A DNA stretch of 49,176 nt from Phycisphaerae bacterium (GCA_012729815.1 JAAYCJ010000175.1:1-49176); one strand, 5' to 3'; shown: positions 7,119 through 17,157, counted from the first letter of the stretch. The notes: generated by a model from the letters alone, not told the origin. A program made the numbers and translations.

Positions 7119-8147
7119 ATGACGAGCTTTGCGCTGGACTATGATGCGGTTGATCCCGCTGGGATCCCCTCCAAAACCCTCGATACCGGAGCCCGGATTC
7201 CCGTCATCGGGCTCGGCACGTTCGGTTCGGACCGGTACTCAGCCGGGCAGGTGGCCGACGCGGTCCGAGGCGCGTTGCGGGTCGGCTACCGGCACATCGA
7301 CTGCGCCTCGGTCTACGGCAACGAGGAGGAGGTCGGCAAGGCGTTACAGGAAGCTCTCGCAGCGAACCTGAGACGCGAGGATCTCTGGATCACCTCAAAG
7401 CTCTGGAACGACATGCACGGCCCGGACGATGTCCTGCTCTCGTGCGCCAGGTCGCTTCGGGATCTGCGGCTCGACTACCTCGATCTGTACCTGATCCACT
7501 GGCCCTTTCCCAACTACCATCCGCCCGGCTGCGACGTCCTCAGCCGCAGCAAGAACGCCCAACCGTACATCCATGAAAACTACATGAATACGTGGCGGCG
7601 GATGGAGCGGCTGGTTGAGATGGGTCTGGTCCGCCACATCGGCACGTCCAACATGACCGTTGCCAAGCTGAAGCTGCTTCTGCGGGACGCGCGGATCAAA
7701 CCCGCGTGCAACGAGATGGAGCTGCACCCGCATTTCCAGCAGCCTGAGTTGTTTCAGTTCTGTCTGGACCATCGAATCCAGCCGATCGGCTACTGCCCGA
7801 TCGGCTCACCCAACCGCCCGGAGCGCGATCGAACGCCGGACGACACCTCGCCGATCGACGATTCGGTCGTGGTCGAGATCGCCCGCCGGCACAATCTGCA
7901 TCCGGCGGTGATCTGCCTCAAGTGGGCCGTTCAGCGGGGCCAGATCCCCATCCCCTTTTCCGTCACGCGGGCCAAGTACCTCAGCAACCTGCGAGGCGTG
8001 ATCAGCGATCCGCTGACGGCCCAGGAAATGCAGGCGATCGCCGGCATTGATCGCCGCTGCCGGCTGATCAAGGGACAGGTGTTTCTCTGGAAGGCCGGTC
8101 AGTGCTGGGAGGATCTTTGGGACGTAGACGGCCAAATCGCCACATGA
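7119..8147 (+). CDS. aldo/keto reductase
   Basis: 342 residues, a TIM-barrel NADP-dependent oxidoreductase. The start of the barrel (IPVIGLGTFGSDRY) and the catalytic tetrad are visible: Asp61 (GYRHIDCASVYGNE), Tyr66, Lys94 (WITSKLWN) and His127 (LYLIHWPF). The cofactor-binding C-terminal part is present (IPIPFSVTRAKYLSNL). It would reduce an aldose or keto-sugar or oxidise a sugar alcohol. It is followed after 25 bases by a zinc alcohol dehydrogenase on the same strand and is divergent from an AraC regulator, indicating a two-gene sugar or polyol catabolic operon. Confidence 0.92.
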   Translation: MTSFALDYDAVDPAGIPSKTLDTGARIPVIGLGTFGSDRYSAGQVADAVRGALRVGYRHIDCASVYGNEEEVGKALQEALAANLRREDLWITSKLWNDMHGPDDVLLSCARSLRDLRLDYLDLYLIHWPFPNYHPPGCDVLSRSKNAQPYIHENYMNTWRRMERLVEMGLVRHIGTSNMTVAKLKLLLRDARIKPACNEMELHPHFQQPELFQFCLDHRIQPIGYCPIGSPNRPERDRTPDDTSPIDDSVVVEIARRHNLHPAVICLKWAVQRGQIPIPFSVTRAKYLSNLRGVISDPLTAQEMQAIAGIDRRCRLIKGQVFLWKAGQCWEDLWDVDGQIAT

Positions 8148-8172
8148 TCGATCGTATGAAGGACATGAAACG

Positions 8173-9246
8173 ATGAATACCAGGATGCAAGGCGCGGTTC
8201 TTCCCGGCAACAGCACGGTGGAACTCAAGGAATTCGACATACCCTCGCCCGGCCATGGCGAGGTGCTGATCCGCATGAAGTCGTCGACGATCTGCGGCTC
8301 GGACATCCGCTGCATCTACCATCAGCATCTCGGCAAGGGGCCGGAAGGCTATCAGCCGGGGATGATAGCCGGCCACGAGCCCTGCGGGCAGATCGTCGAG
8401 TGCGGGCCGGGCTGCCGGCGGTTCCATCGCGAAGATAGGGTGATCGTCTATCACATCTCCGGCTGCGGTGTCTGCAACGACTGCCGCCGCGGGTACATGA
8501 TCTCGTGCACCAGCGAGACGTACCGTCGGGCCTACGGCTGGCAGCGGAACGGCGGAATGGCTGAGTATCTCCTGGCCGAGGAGAAGGACCTGGTCCTGCT
8601 GCCCGAGCGGCTGACCTACAGCGACGGCGCTCAGGTGGCGTGCGGGTTCGGCACGGTCTACGAGGGCCTGGAGAAAATCGGCATCAGCGGCAACGACGAC
8701 GTGCTGGTGACGGGCCTGGGGCCGGTGGGTCTGGCGACGGCCATGCTGGCCAGGGCGATGGGCGCCCGCCGGGTCGTCGGCATCGAGGTGACCGCCGAAC
8801 GCATCCAGATCGCCCGTTCGTTAGGGCTCTTCGACGAGGTCCTGTCTGCCGGTTCCGATAATGTCGCCCAGGTCCGCGAGCTGACCGGCGGCCACGGCGT
8901 GGAAAAGGCGGTTGACTGCTCCGCCAACGACCGGGCCCGCCTGACCTGCATACAGGCCGCCCGCAAGTGGGGCCGGATCGTATTCCTCGGCGAAGGCGGC
9001 ACTTGTAGCTTCCAGCCGTCGCCGGACATTATCCACGACCAGAAGACCATCTACGGCTCGTGGGTGACGAACCTCTGGCGGATGGAGGAACTGGTCGAGC
9101 GGCTGGTGCGATGGGGCCTGCACCCCGACCGGCTCATCACCCACCGTTTCCCGCTGGACAAAGCCGGCGAGGCCTACGCCCTGATGGCCGGCGGTCGATG
9201 CGGCAAGGTCGCGGTCGTCTTTGACGAGGAGTTGGAGAAGGCCTGA
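8173..9246 (+). CDS. zinc-dependent alcohol (polyol) dehydrogenase
   Basis: 357 residues, medium-chain dehydrogenase family. Catalytic zinc ligands Cys41 and His68-Glu69 (IAGHEPCG) and the four structural-zinc cysteines 98, 101, 104 and 112 are all present. The Rossmann motif reads VTGLGPVGLATAM. Closest in style to L-iditol/threonine-type dehydrogenases. It probably works in sequence with the aldo/keto reductase just upstream, interconverting a sugar and its alcohol or keto form. A GAAGGA lies at suitable distance before the ATG. Confidence 0.92.
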   Translation: MNTRMQGAVLPGNSTVELKEFDIPSPGHGEVLIRMKSSTICGSDIRCIYHQHLGKGPEGYQPGMIAGHEPCGQIVECGPGCRRFHREDRVIVYHISGCGVCNDCRRGYMISCTSETYRRAYGWQRNGGMAEYLLAEEKDLVLLPERLTYSDGAQVACGFGTVYEGLEKIGISGNDDVLVTGLGPVGLATAMLARAMGARRVVGIEVTAERIQIARSLGLFDEVLSAGSDNVAQVRELTGGHGVEKAVDCSANDRARLTCIQAARKWGRIVFLGEGGTCSFQPSPDIIHDQKTIYGSWVTNLWRMEELVERLVRWGLHPDRLITHRFPLDKAGEAYALMAGGRCGKVAVVFDEELEKA

Positions 9247-9694
9247 TCGACCAGAACCAGAAGCCCCACTCTTTCACACAGATTGCCGCCGCAACGATTT
9301 ATAGGACGCCGCAGCTCCTATCCGTCCCGGTCGTTGTCCGAGCATCCATGACCGTTCCACCTTGACTCCTGCGCCCGGTCGGTTATAGTGGACGTATAAG
9401 GTGTCCGGGAGAGAGCGGGTTCTTCCCGGCCCTCTTATAGGCGCGTCCAAAGGTATCCATGAGAGGGATACTCAGCCTTGGAAGAAGGGGAAGCGAGTGC
9501 GTCCATCGTTGATCAGTCACGCTTATACTCTCCTGCATGTCATTGTCAGCCCGCCTATACTAGGTTGTTGCGGGGATCTGCGATCCTCAAGCGGGTCCAT
9601 CGCATGTTCCAAAGTCACTTCGGCGTAATCTTCGCCTGGTTTTTCTTGTCCGCGGCGGCCCAAGTCGTCGCCTGAGCTTTTGAAAGGAGAGGCG
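9247..9694. other. long leader region before the C25 protease
   Basis: Nearly 450 bases. A promoter is visible at 9362-9389, which would give an untranslated leader of about 300 bases. Within it are a short GGG-TTCTT-CCC hairpin near 9417-9430 and a small open frame (9478-9675) whose last 20 residues are hydrophobic and which ends 19 bases before the protease start. I cannot show that this small frame is real. No riboswitch class I know fits. Confidence 0.4.
9362..9389 (+). promoter_or_regulatory. promoter upstream of the C25 protease
   Basis: TTGACT (9362-9367), 16 bases, TATAGT (9384-9389). Both boxes are one mismatch from consensus. Confidence 0.55.
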
Positions 9695-12600
9695 ATGGAT
9701 TGCGGGGCTGGTCGAGGAGCGTTTGCCGGGTCGATTGTGGCGGCGGTTGCCGTTCTGCTGGGGTGTTGGACCCCGGCACAGGCGGCTGAGCTATCGGGTG
9801 ACCTGTGGTCGACGGAGTTTTCCGTCTCAGGCTTTGAGGGGACGGTGCGGATGGCCACCGGCCCGGAGGGCCTGGACGTGGTCGACGTGGACGGCCTGCC
9901 ATTGGGCGGCGAGCCGGGCGAGCCGCTACTGCCCTACTACCAGGTGAAGGTGCTGCTGCCCGCGGACGCGGACTTGAGCCAGATTCAGGCATGGGCGGTG
10001 GATGAGGAATGGTCGCCGATGCACGGCGGCTATGACATCGCGCCCGCTCCGCCCGCGGTGACGTGGGACGGGACGATGCCGATCATCGACTGGGGCAGGA
10101 AGAACAAGGCCAGGATTCGTAACGGGAAAGACGTGGCGATCTACGCGCGAAACGCTGACTTTCCCGCCGCTGCGGTGGAGGTTGTCTCGACGGGCGAGTA
10201 TCGGCAGTGGAAAGTGGCTGAGGTTCGCATCTGGTGCGCCAAGTTCAACCCGGCCGGCAGAGCGGTTCACGTTCTGAACGGAGCGCAGATCGCCGTCGCC
10301 GCGCCGCGAACGGGAGAACTGCCGAGCATGCCAGCGGCATCCGGTGTCGAAACCGACCCGTTTCTGATGCTCGATGAGATCATCAATCCCCAGGACGCCG
10401 CGCTGCCGGCTGAATCCTCGTCGCCGCCTCCGGCCGCGGGCACGGCGGCGGACTACGTGATCATCACCACCAGCACGATCCAGAGCACCAGTTCAAATCT
10501 ATCGAGCTTCATTACAAACCTGCAGGCCTGCGGCCATGCGGTCAAGGTCGTCACCGAAGGGACGTCGGCGGACGACACCCACTACGTCACCGGTACATCA
10601 TGCTACAGTCGGGCCGACAATATCCGCTCGTGGCTCGGCTCGCACTGGACCACCGACGGCATCTCGTACGTCCTGCTGATCGGCGACCCTCATCCCACGA
10701 CATTCACTTCAAACCAGTCGATCCCAATGCGGATGTGCTACCCGCGCCCCGGGGCGGACGTTCCGACGGACATGTACTTCGCTGAGTTGAGCGGCAACTG
10801 GAACCTCGACAGCGACGGATACTACGGGGAGTACAGCGGCGACTACGGCACGGGCGGGGCCGACAAGTACTGCGAATTGATGGTCGGCCGGATCCCCTAC
10901 TACGGGTCCACCACCGACCTGGACAGCATTCTCCAGAAGTGCATCAATTACACGCAAAGCTCCACGCGGGCGTGGCGGAGCAAGGTCCTCATCCCGACCG
11001 CGATATCCAACCACGGACCCCAGGACAACAACGGCGACGGTGACGCCAGCGACTCGGGAATTGATTACCCCTACACCAGTTGGCGTACCTTCGGGGCCGA
11101 CTGGGGCGAGGCGATCAAGTCGCTGGCCTCGAGCGCCGGCTTCAGCGCCTACACCCTCTACGAAAGAACCGGCGTCTACTCCAACGGCTCAGCCTATCCG
11201 CTGACCTCCTGCAATGCGGCCCTGACCACCACCAACATCGTCAACGAGTGGCAGAACACCTACGGGTTTGTCACGTGGTGGGCTCACGGCAGTCAGACCG
11301 GCGCGTCGCGGTTCTGCTGGACCTCGGATGGCAGCTACACCAACATCTGCGGCAATGCGTCGCCGCACAAGGAAACCACATGGTACACCATGTTCAGTTC
11401 GAGCGACTGCAGCTCGCTGAACGATTCGTACCCCTCGTTCGCGGTCCTGGTCTCCTGCCTCAACGGCTACCCGGAGAACTCGGGCAATCTGGGTTACAGC
11501 CTGCTCAAACAGGGCGCCATCGGCACGTTTTCGGGCAGCCGCGTGACCTGGTACGCCATCGGGTCGTGGAACACCTCGCGAGGCGGCTCGTACGGCGACA
11601 ACGCCTCCTACGCCTACCGCATCTTTAATCGGATGTCGGCGGCGACCCCGGACACCGCCGGAGCGGCCCTGGTCTGGTGCCGGTCCAATTTCGGATTGGG
11701 TTGGGGCGACGCGTCCTGGATGAACATGCTGGACTTCAACCTCTACGGCGACCCGGCGCTTTCGCGACTGACCAGTCCGGCCCCGCAGGTCTACAGCATC
11801 AATCCGAACACCGGAGCGGCCGGAAGCACCGTGAACATCAATCCGATATCCGGCGCGTATTTCCAGACCGGGGCGACGGTCATGCTGGCCATGCCCGGCC
11901 AACCGAACATTAGCGCCACCGCGGTGACCGTTGTGAATTCGTCCACGATCACCTGCACGTTCAACCTGGCAGGGGCCACGCCCGGCGCCTGGAACGTCGT
12001 GGTGACCAATCCCGACACCCAGTCGGGCACGCTGGCCGGCAGCTTCGCGGTGACCGGTCAGTTCACCGACATCGGCGCCGCGCTGGCCGGCGTGGCATAC
12101 TGCGACGTGGATTGGGGCGATTACGACAACGACGGGTTGCTCGACCTGGCGCTCGCGGGCGACACCGGAGCGGGATATGTCACCAAGGTTTACCGCAACC
12201 TGGGCGGCGCGAGCTTCACGGACATCGGCGCGCCGCTGCCGGGGATCACGCACACTTCGCTGGCCTGGGGCGACTACGATGGCGACGGCAACCTCGACTT
12301 GGCCCTCTGCGGGCTCGACAACGGCCTCATGCCAATCAGCCGGGTCTATCAGGGCGACGGAGCGGGCAACTTCATCGACGCTGGTGCGGGCCTGATCGGC
12401 GTCCAGGATGGCTCGGTCGACTGGGGCGATTATGACAACGACGGCGACATGGACCTCGCCCTGACCGGATATGATGCCGCGGGCGTTCCGTTTGCCATCG
12501 TCTACCGCAACGACGGCGGCGGCGCGTTCACGGACATTGGCGCCGCCTTAATCCCCGTCGGACTTTCGGAAGCCGTCTGGGGCGACTACGACAACGACGG

Positions 12601-13651
12601 CGATCTGGATCTGGCCCTGGCCGGACGAGACGCCGCCGCCAACCCGGTGACCCGACTCTTTCAGAACAACGGCGGCGTGTTCATGGACAGCGGCGTTCCT
12701 TTCGTCCTGGCCGATTCCTGCCTGATGGCCTGGGGCGATTACGACTACGACGCCGATCTGGACCTGGTCGTGGCCGGGGCCGCCGGAGGCATTGACAGCA
12801 CGATCCTCTACGACAATCAACTTGCCGTCTTCCCCAACACCGGAGTGGCCTTCACCGGCGTGAGCAACGGCGACGTGGCCTGGGGCGATTATGATAATGA
12901 CGGCGACATCGACATCGCCCTGACCGGTGCAGCCGGCGGCGTACCTTACACCACACTCTACCGCAACGACTTCGTCACCTTCACCGCGATGGGCATGGGG
13001 CTTGCGGCGATGATGGACTCAGCCGTCGCCTGGGGCGACTACGACAACGACGGCGATCTGGACCTGGCTCTAGCCGGCTTCAGCGGCAGTGCGTTCCAGA
13101 GCAAGATCTACCGCAATGGCGCGACGGCGCCCAATACGCCTCCTGCGGCGCCGATGTGGTCACTTCCGCCAACGGTGTCCTGGAACAAGATGACGTTCAG
13201 TTGGAATCCCGGCACCGATATTGAGACGCCGCAGGCCGGATTGTCGTATAACCTGCGGTTGGGAACGGCTCCGGGCGGACAGGACGTGACGCCCGCGATG
13301 GCCGACCCAACCACCGGTTTCCGCCGCGTTCCGGCCCTCGGCAACGTCCAGGAGAACCTGCAGTGGTCGGTGATTGTCCACGTGCCCGGCACCTACTACG
13401 TGAGCGTGCAGACGGTCGATGCGGCCCTGGCCGGTTCGCCATGGGCGTCCGAACAGCCGGTCGTGGTGCCGCCGATTCCCGGCGACGCCGATCATGACGG
13501 TTCGGTGGACGTTGGCGATCTGGCCATTCTGGCCAGTAATTACGGAACGACCAGCGGCATGGGTTGGGCCGACGGCGACTTCAATGGTGACGGAGCGGTC
13601 GGCGCGGGCGACCTGGCCATCCTGGCCAGCAACTATGGCCAATGTCTTTGA
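9695..13651 (+). CDS. secreted peptidase C25 (gingipain-like) with FG-GAP repeats and dockerin
   Basis: 1318 residues from ATG 9695, which has AGGAG upstream; a TTG 15 bases earlier is less likely. Order: signal peptide; N-terminal prodomain-like region (PLGGEPGEPLLPYYQVKVLL is typical of C25 proteins); caspase-like C25 domain with catalytic His531 (WWAHGSQTG) and Cys588 (VLVSCLNGYPEN); an IPT/TIG Ig-like domain (VYSINPNTGAAGSTVNI); seven FG-GAP/VCBS-like repeats, each with a calcium-binding WGDYDNDGD-LDLALAG core; a fibronectin-III-like domain; and a type I dockerin with two DxDxDGxVDxxDLAIL duplicates at the C-terminus. A large exported cysteine endopeptidase, probably anchored through the dockerin to a cohesin encoded elsewhere. 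Specificity (Arg, Lys or other) is not readable. Confidence 0.93.
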   Translation: MDCGAGRGAFAGSIVAAVAVLLGCWTPAQAAELSGDLWSTEFSVSGFEGTVRMATGPEGLDVVDVDGLPLGGEPGEPLLPYYQVKVLLPADADLSQIQAWAVDEEWSPMHGGYDIAPAPPAVTWDGTMPIIDWGRKNKARIRNGKDVAIYARNADFPAAAVEVVSTGEYRQWKVAEVRIWCAKFNPAGRAVHVLNGAQIAVAAPRTGELPSMPAASGVETDPFLMLDEIINPQDAALPAESSSPPPAAGTAADYVIITTSTIQSTSSNLSSFITNLQACGHAVKVVTEGTSADDTHYVTGTSCYSRADNIRSWLGSHWTTDGISYVLLIGDPHPTTFTSNQSIPMRMCYPRPGADVPTDMYFAELSGNWNLDSDGYYGEYSGDYGTGGADKYCELMVGRIPYYGSTTDLDSILQKCINYTQSSTRAWRSKVLIPTAISNHGPQDNNGDGDASDSGIDYPYTSWRTFGADWGEAIKSLASSAGFSAYTLYERTGVYSNGSAYPLTSCNAALTTTNIVNEWQNTYGFVTWWAHGSQTGASRFCWTSDGSYTNICGNASPHKETTWYTMFSSSDCSSLNDSYPSFAVLVSCLNGYPENSGNLGYSLLKQGAIGTFSGSRVTWYAIGSWNTSRGGSYGDNASYAYRIFNRMSAATPDTAGAALVWCRSNFGLGWGDASWMNMLDFNLYGDPALSRLTSPAPQVYSINPNTGAAGSTVNINPISGAYFQTGATVMLAMPGQPNISATAVTVVNSSTITCTFNLAGATPGAWNVVVTNPDTQSGTLAGSFAVTGQFTDIGAALAGVAYCDVDWGDYDNDGLLDLALAGDTGAGYVTKVYRNLGGASFTDIGAPLPGITHTSLAWGDYDGDGNLDLALCGLDNGLMPISRVYQGDGAGNFIDAGAGLIGVQDGSVDWGDYDNDGDMDLALTGYDAAGVPFAIVYRNDGGGAFTDIGAALIPVGLSEAVWGDYDNDGDLDLALAGRDAAANPVTRLFQNNGGVFMDSGVPFVLADSCLMAWGDYDYDADLDLVVAGAAGGIDSTILYDNQLAVFPNTGVAFTGVSNGDVAWGDYDNDGDIDIALTGAAGGVPYTTLYRNDFVTFTAMGMGLAAMMDSAVAWGDYDNDGDLDLALAGFSGSAFQSKIYRNGATAPNTPPAAPMWSLPPTVSWNKMTFSWNPGTDIETPQAGLSYNLRLGTAPGGQDVTPAMADPTTGFRRVPALGNVQENLQWSVIVHVPGTYYVSVQTVDAALAGSPWASEQPVVVPPIPGDADHDGSVDVGDLAILASNYGTTSGMGWADGDFNGDGAVGAGDLAILASNYGQCL

Positions 13652-13949
13652 CGGCTGCATCGGGATGCTTCAGGCCGGGCGAAGGACGAGACGGATCGGA
13701 CTACCATCTGAGCTTGCGCCAGCGTCGCCAGGCTGAGGCGCGGGCAGATCGCAGACGGCACGGAAGACCGGTGATACCATGCTCCGGTCCAGGACAGGAA
13801 AGACCCGCCACGGGGACTGATCCTCACAATCGCGACTTCCTGACAACGGCAAGCGGCCACATGGAACGGACAAAATACACCAGTAGGTTGACAAACCCAC
13901 TTGCGGCACTACAATCGCGGCCAAACACGGTCATGAACAGGAGCCGGTC
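13652..13949. other. intergenic region with promoter for the BNR protein
   Basis: About 300 bases. No gene, and no terminator with a T-tract behind the protease. The right part holds the strong promoter at 13888-13915. Confidence 0.5.
13888..13915 (+). promoter_or_regulatory. promoter of the first BNR/sialidase-fold gene
   Basis: TTGACA (13888-13893), 16 bases, TACAAT (13910-13915). Consensus -35 and one mismatch in the -10. The start codon at 13950 is about 28 bases past the predicted transcription start. Confidence 0.65.
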
Positions 13950-15149
13950 ATGGTCGAACGCCAGCACAATGACGCTTACTACGTCAATTACGCCGATTTC
14001 TTTGACGGTCTCAAGCCGGCCGCAGGCCAGGAGAAGCTGCCGCTGAGGGTTTCCGGCGTCTCGCACCGCAAGGTATACGAAACACCCGAAGGCCCCAAGT
14101 GGAGCTGCTGGACCAGCCTGATGCAGTGGCCCGACGGCCGCCTGCGGGTGCTCTTCAGCAACATCGAAGGCACCTTCGACGGGCTGGAAAAGGGGTACCA
14201 CTGGGAATACCTGACCCCCCTGCCGAAGGAAATGAGACGCGGCTGGCTGTCCCTGGACTCGGCCGACGGCGGCCGGTCGTGGCAAAAGCAGAGGTTCTAC
14301 GACTGGTCCGACAGCACCAAATCGCTCGTGCTGCCGGCGCTGGCCCTGGACAATCGGACGCTGCTCGGAATCGGCGGACGGTGGTCCACGTGGGATATCG
14401 AGAAAAACAACTACCACTTCTACGGCGAGATCGCCTCCGTACGATCGACCGACGACGGACAGACCTGGAGCGAGCCGGTGGCGGTGAACGATCCGTCTCA
14501 CAGCCTCCTGGTCTGGTGCCATCCGATCCGCCTGTCGGACGGTACGGTCGTGCTGCCCGCCTACGGCTGTCTGGACCATCCCGACCCCGCCAGCGGTACG
14601 ATCTCTCCGGCCACTGACGCGGTGCTGTTCTTCTCAAGCGACAGCGGCCGCTCGTGGTCCGCTCCGCTGGTGGTCGCCCGCGGCCTGCCTGATCGGTCCA
14701 ACGACGAACCGGAGGCGGTCGAACTGGCCAACGGCGACATTCTCGTGGTGATCCGCCACGCGAACCCGCAGGCGACCGGGGCGGAGGTCTATCTGAACTG
14801 CGGCCAGGTCGTCGTCCGCAAGACTGCCGACGGCTGGAAGGCGGGTCCGTGGACGACCACGCCGATGGGCTTTCGCGGCTTTCCCGCCCTGCTCCGGACG
14901 GCCGACGACGTCCTGGTCTGCGCGGGCTCGGGCAATCAGTTCAACTTCAGCCTCGACAATGGACAGACGTGGAGCCAGACGCTGCAACTGGGTGATCCGG
15001 CGGTCAACCGCCACAACCACTACCCTCGGCTGGTCGAAACCGCTCCGGGCCGGGTGCTGTCGGTCTACCACGTCGGCAACCACTGGCCCTACCCGCCGCC
15101 AGAAGACGAGTGGATCCACGCCACCGAACTGCATCTGGAGAGAGTCTAG
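13950..15149 (+). CDS. BNR/Asp-box sialidase-superfamily protein
   Basis: 399 residues with a good AGGAG upstream. Four Asp-boxes of the form S-x-D-x-G-x-(S/T)-W are visible (SADGGRSW, STDDGQTW, SSDSGRSW, SLDNGQTW), marking a six-bladed beta-propeller of the sialidase/neuraminidase superfamily. No signal peptide is evident, so it appears cytoplasmic. Arginines in the first blade and a late HNHYPRL stretch could be active-site residues, but I cannot show the full sialidase Arg triad, so the enzymatic activity is open. A second BNR gene lies at 17223-18329 on the other side of the DUF4838-like gene. Confidence 0.82.
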   Translation: MVERQHNDAYYVNYADFFDGLKPAAGQEKLPLRVSGVSHRKVYETPEGPKWSCWTSLMQWPDGRLRVLFSNIEGTFDGLEKGYHWEYLTPLPKEMRRGWLSLDSADGGRSWQKQRFYDWSDSTKSLVLPALALDNRTLLGIGGRWSTWDIEKNNYHFYGEIASVRSTDDGQTWSEPVAVNDPSHSLLVWCHPIRLSDGTVVLPAYGCLDHPDPASGTISPATDAVLFFSSDSGRSWSAPLVVARGLPDRSNDEPEAVELANGDILVVIRHANPQATGAEVYLNCGQVVVRKTADGWKAGPWTTTPMGFRGFPALLRTADDVLVCAGSGNQFNFSLDNGQTWSQTLQLGDPAVNRHNHYPRLVETAPGRVLSVYHVGNHWPYPPPEDEWIHATELHLERV

Positions 15150-15199
15150 GTAGCCATGGAAAGACATCCAGGCGGTGTCCCCTCATGGGATTCTCGTCC

Positions 15200-15227
15200 T
15201 TGATCAACTAGATCGCGCTACTACAAT
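15200..15227 (+). promoter_or_regulatory. promoter of the DUF4838-like glycosidase gene
   Basis: TTGATC (15200-15205), 16 bases, TACAAT (15222-15227). The -35 lies in the palindrome TTGATCAA. The gene starts about 100 bases downstream. Confidence 0.5.
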
Positions 15228-15330
15228 GACGTGCTGATCCTTTAGCCGGTTGGTCTCGTGGGACGACCACTCGGCCGACACCATCCGGTTTCGGATTCGA
15301 CTCAAAGTGTGATTCAGGCGGAGCGGCAAC

Positions 15331-17157
15331 ATGTCACAGAAGAAGGGCATGTGGATGATCGAGCCGCAGCGGTCGGATGATCCGGTCATCGCGTTCGCAT
15401 CTGAGGAGTTGAACCGCTACCTTTGTGCGATGGGCGTTCAGGAAGGCCCGCGGTTCGACCTGTGGATTGAATGCCCCGAAGCAATAGGCCTGCGCGAAGA
15501 CGGGTTCCGGATCGAGTCCGAGGCGGCACGGGTCATCATCCGCGGCGCCGGCCCGCGCGGTGTGCTCTATGGCGTATACGCATTCTTGGAGCTTCAGGGC
15601 TGCCGGTGGATCGGCCCGGGCGACGAGGTCGTGCCGCAGCGGACGGTGGTGGAACTTCCCAAACGCCCGATCATCGAAGAGCCCGCGTTCGCGATGCGGG
15701 GGCTGATCGACGCCACGTGCTTCGGTGACCAGTTTACCCTCTCCCAGATCGACTGGTCGGCCAAGATGCGTTTGAATACGTATCACCCTCAGTGGACGAT
15801 CGAGTCGTGGGGCCGGGGCGCCCATAGCCACTGGATGCCCGAGTTCCGCAAGCGGGGGTTTCTAATCCAAGCGGGGGCCCACGACCTGATGTCGCTGCTG
15901 CCGCGAACCGAACGTAACGTAGCCGAGCGTCCGGAGTACTTCCGTCTCAAGAACGGACAACGCACCGGCGATCACAATCTCTGCACCGCCAGCCGCGAGG
16001 CCTTGGGGGTGATCCAATCCAACTTCCGGCGGATTGTCGAGGCGTGTCCCGAGATCGTGATCTGGCACGCTTGGCCGGACGACCTTCCCGGCGGCGGCTG
16101 GTGCGAGTGCGACCGGTGCCGCGCCCTTTGCCCGGCGGACCAGTCGTTACGAGTAAGCAATGCACTGGCCGAAGTGCTCGAGGAAATGGGCTCGCCGGCA
16201 AAGGTCAGTTTCATTGCATATCATGACACTGTCTGCGAACCGATGACGGTGCGCCCGCATCCCAAGGTCGTCGCCCTGCTGTCGCTGACAGAGCGGTGCG
16301 AAGTACACGGCATTGGTGGGTGCCTACGATGCGAGAGCTACCGTCGCCAGGCTGAGCAGATCCGCGAGGCGGGCTTCGCCGATGTGCTGACCTTCGAGCG
16401 GTACATCGACTCGTTCAAGTTCCGTTGGATGCAGCCGGTCACGCCAAGGGCGATCTTCGACGACGCTCGGCACTTTGCCGGCTGGGCCAGGCGGCCGTTG
16501 GCCCACCAGTGCTTCGTGATCATGGCCCGCGAGTGGCATGCCGCCTATCCAAACTACATGCTCTTCGCCCGCGCGGTTTGGAACCCGAACGCGGACCCGA
16601 ACGCCCTGCTTGAGGACTTCTGCCAACACTGGTACGGCCGGGCGTCCGAACCCATGCTGAAGTATCACCGGGCGATGGTCGAGTTGTTCGAACTGGCCCT
16701 GGTCGGCTGCCAGTACGTCGGGAGCAAAGGCGGCTCGCTGCTGCTCGAGCCGCTCGATACGAGCGATCGGTTCGCCCTGGAGCACGCGAGCCGGATCGAG
16801 CAGGCCCAGTCGAGGCAGAGCAATTGCCGACTGCTGCTGGAGACGGCCGCAAGCGAGGTCGGTGACGACGAGGTCCTGGCCGATCGCATTCGCAGCGAGA
16901 TGGATATCCTGCGAATCACGGACATCGAACTGGAGGGTCTCCGCCAGGCTGTACTCGGGACACACCACCGGGCGGTTTTCCTGGATGGCGGCGGTCAGGA
17001 GCACCGCGAAAAGGCCCGGCAGGCCCTGGAGCGGGTCCTATCGTGGGAACGCGAGTACCGACGATTCATCCGTACGATCGGTCTGAACGACGAGCCGAAT
17101 TGGTACGTCGACTGGCTCTGCAAAGAGATCGGAAAACGCCTGGCCGACGTGACATGA
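15331..17157 (+). CDS. DUF4838-family putative glycosidase
   Basis: 608 residues. The N-terminal domain resembles the GH20/GH67-type beta2 domain (RVIIRGAGPRGVLYGVYAFL, then GCRWIGPGDEVVP). The central TIM-barrel-like part carries the cysteine-rich CECDRC motif and a conserved acidic REWHAAYPNYM segment. These are features of proteins annotated DUF4838, which are thought to be glycoside hydrolases related to GH67 glucuronidases. No signal peptide. GGAG precedes the ATG. It sits between two BNR propeller genes, suggesting joint action on one glycan, perhaps carrying acidic sugars; that substrate is inference only. Confidence 0.78.
   Translation: MSQKKGMWMIEPQRSDDPVIAFASEELNRYLCAMGVQEGPRFDLWIECPEAIGLREDGFRIESEAARVIIRGAGPRGVLYGVYAFLELQGCRWIGPGDEVVPQRTVVELPKRPIIEEPAFAMRGLIDATCFGDQFTLSQIDWSAKMRLNTYHPQWTIESWGRGAHSHWMPEFRKRGFLIQAGAHDLMSLLPRTERNVAERPEYFRLKNGQRTGDHNLCTASREALGVIQSNFRRIVEACPEIVIWHAWPDDLPGGGWCECDRCRALCPADQSLRVSNALAEVLEEMGSPAKVSFIAYHDTVCEPMTVRPHPKVVALLSLTERCEVHGIGGCLRCESYRRQAEQIREAGFADVLTFERYIDSFKFRWMQPVTPRAIFDDARHFAGWARRPLAHQCFVIMAREWHAAYPNYMLFARAVWNPNADPNALLEDFCQHWYGRASEPMLKYHRAMVELFELALVGCQYVGSKGGSLLLEPLDTSDRFALEHASRIEQAQSRQSNCRLLLETAASEVGDDEVLADRIRSEMDILRITDIELEGLRQAVLGTHHRAVFLDGGGQEHREKARQALERVLSWEREYRRFIRTIGLNDEPNWYVDWLCKEIGKRLADVT

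Noticed and set aside
9478-9675. 65-residue small frame ending just before the C25 protease
   Set aside because: No ribosome binding site and no recognisable domain; its hydrophobic end might be chance. Kept only as a note in the leader entry.
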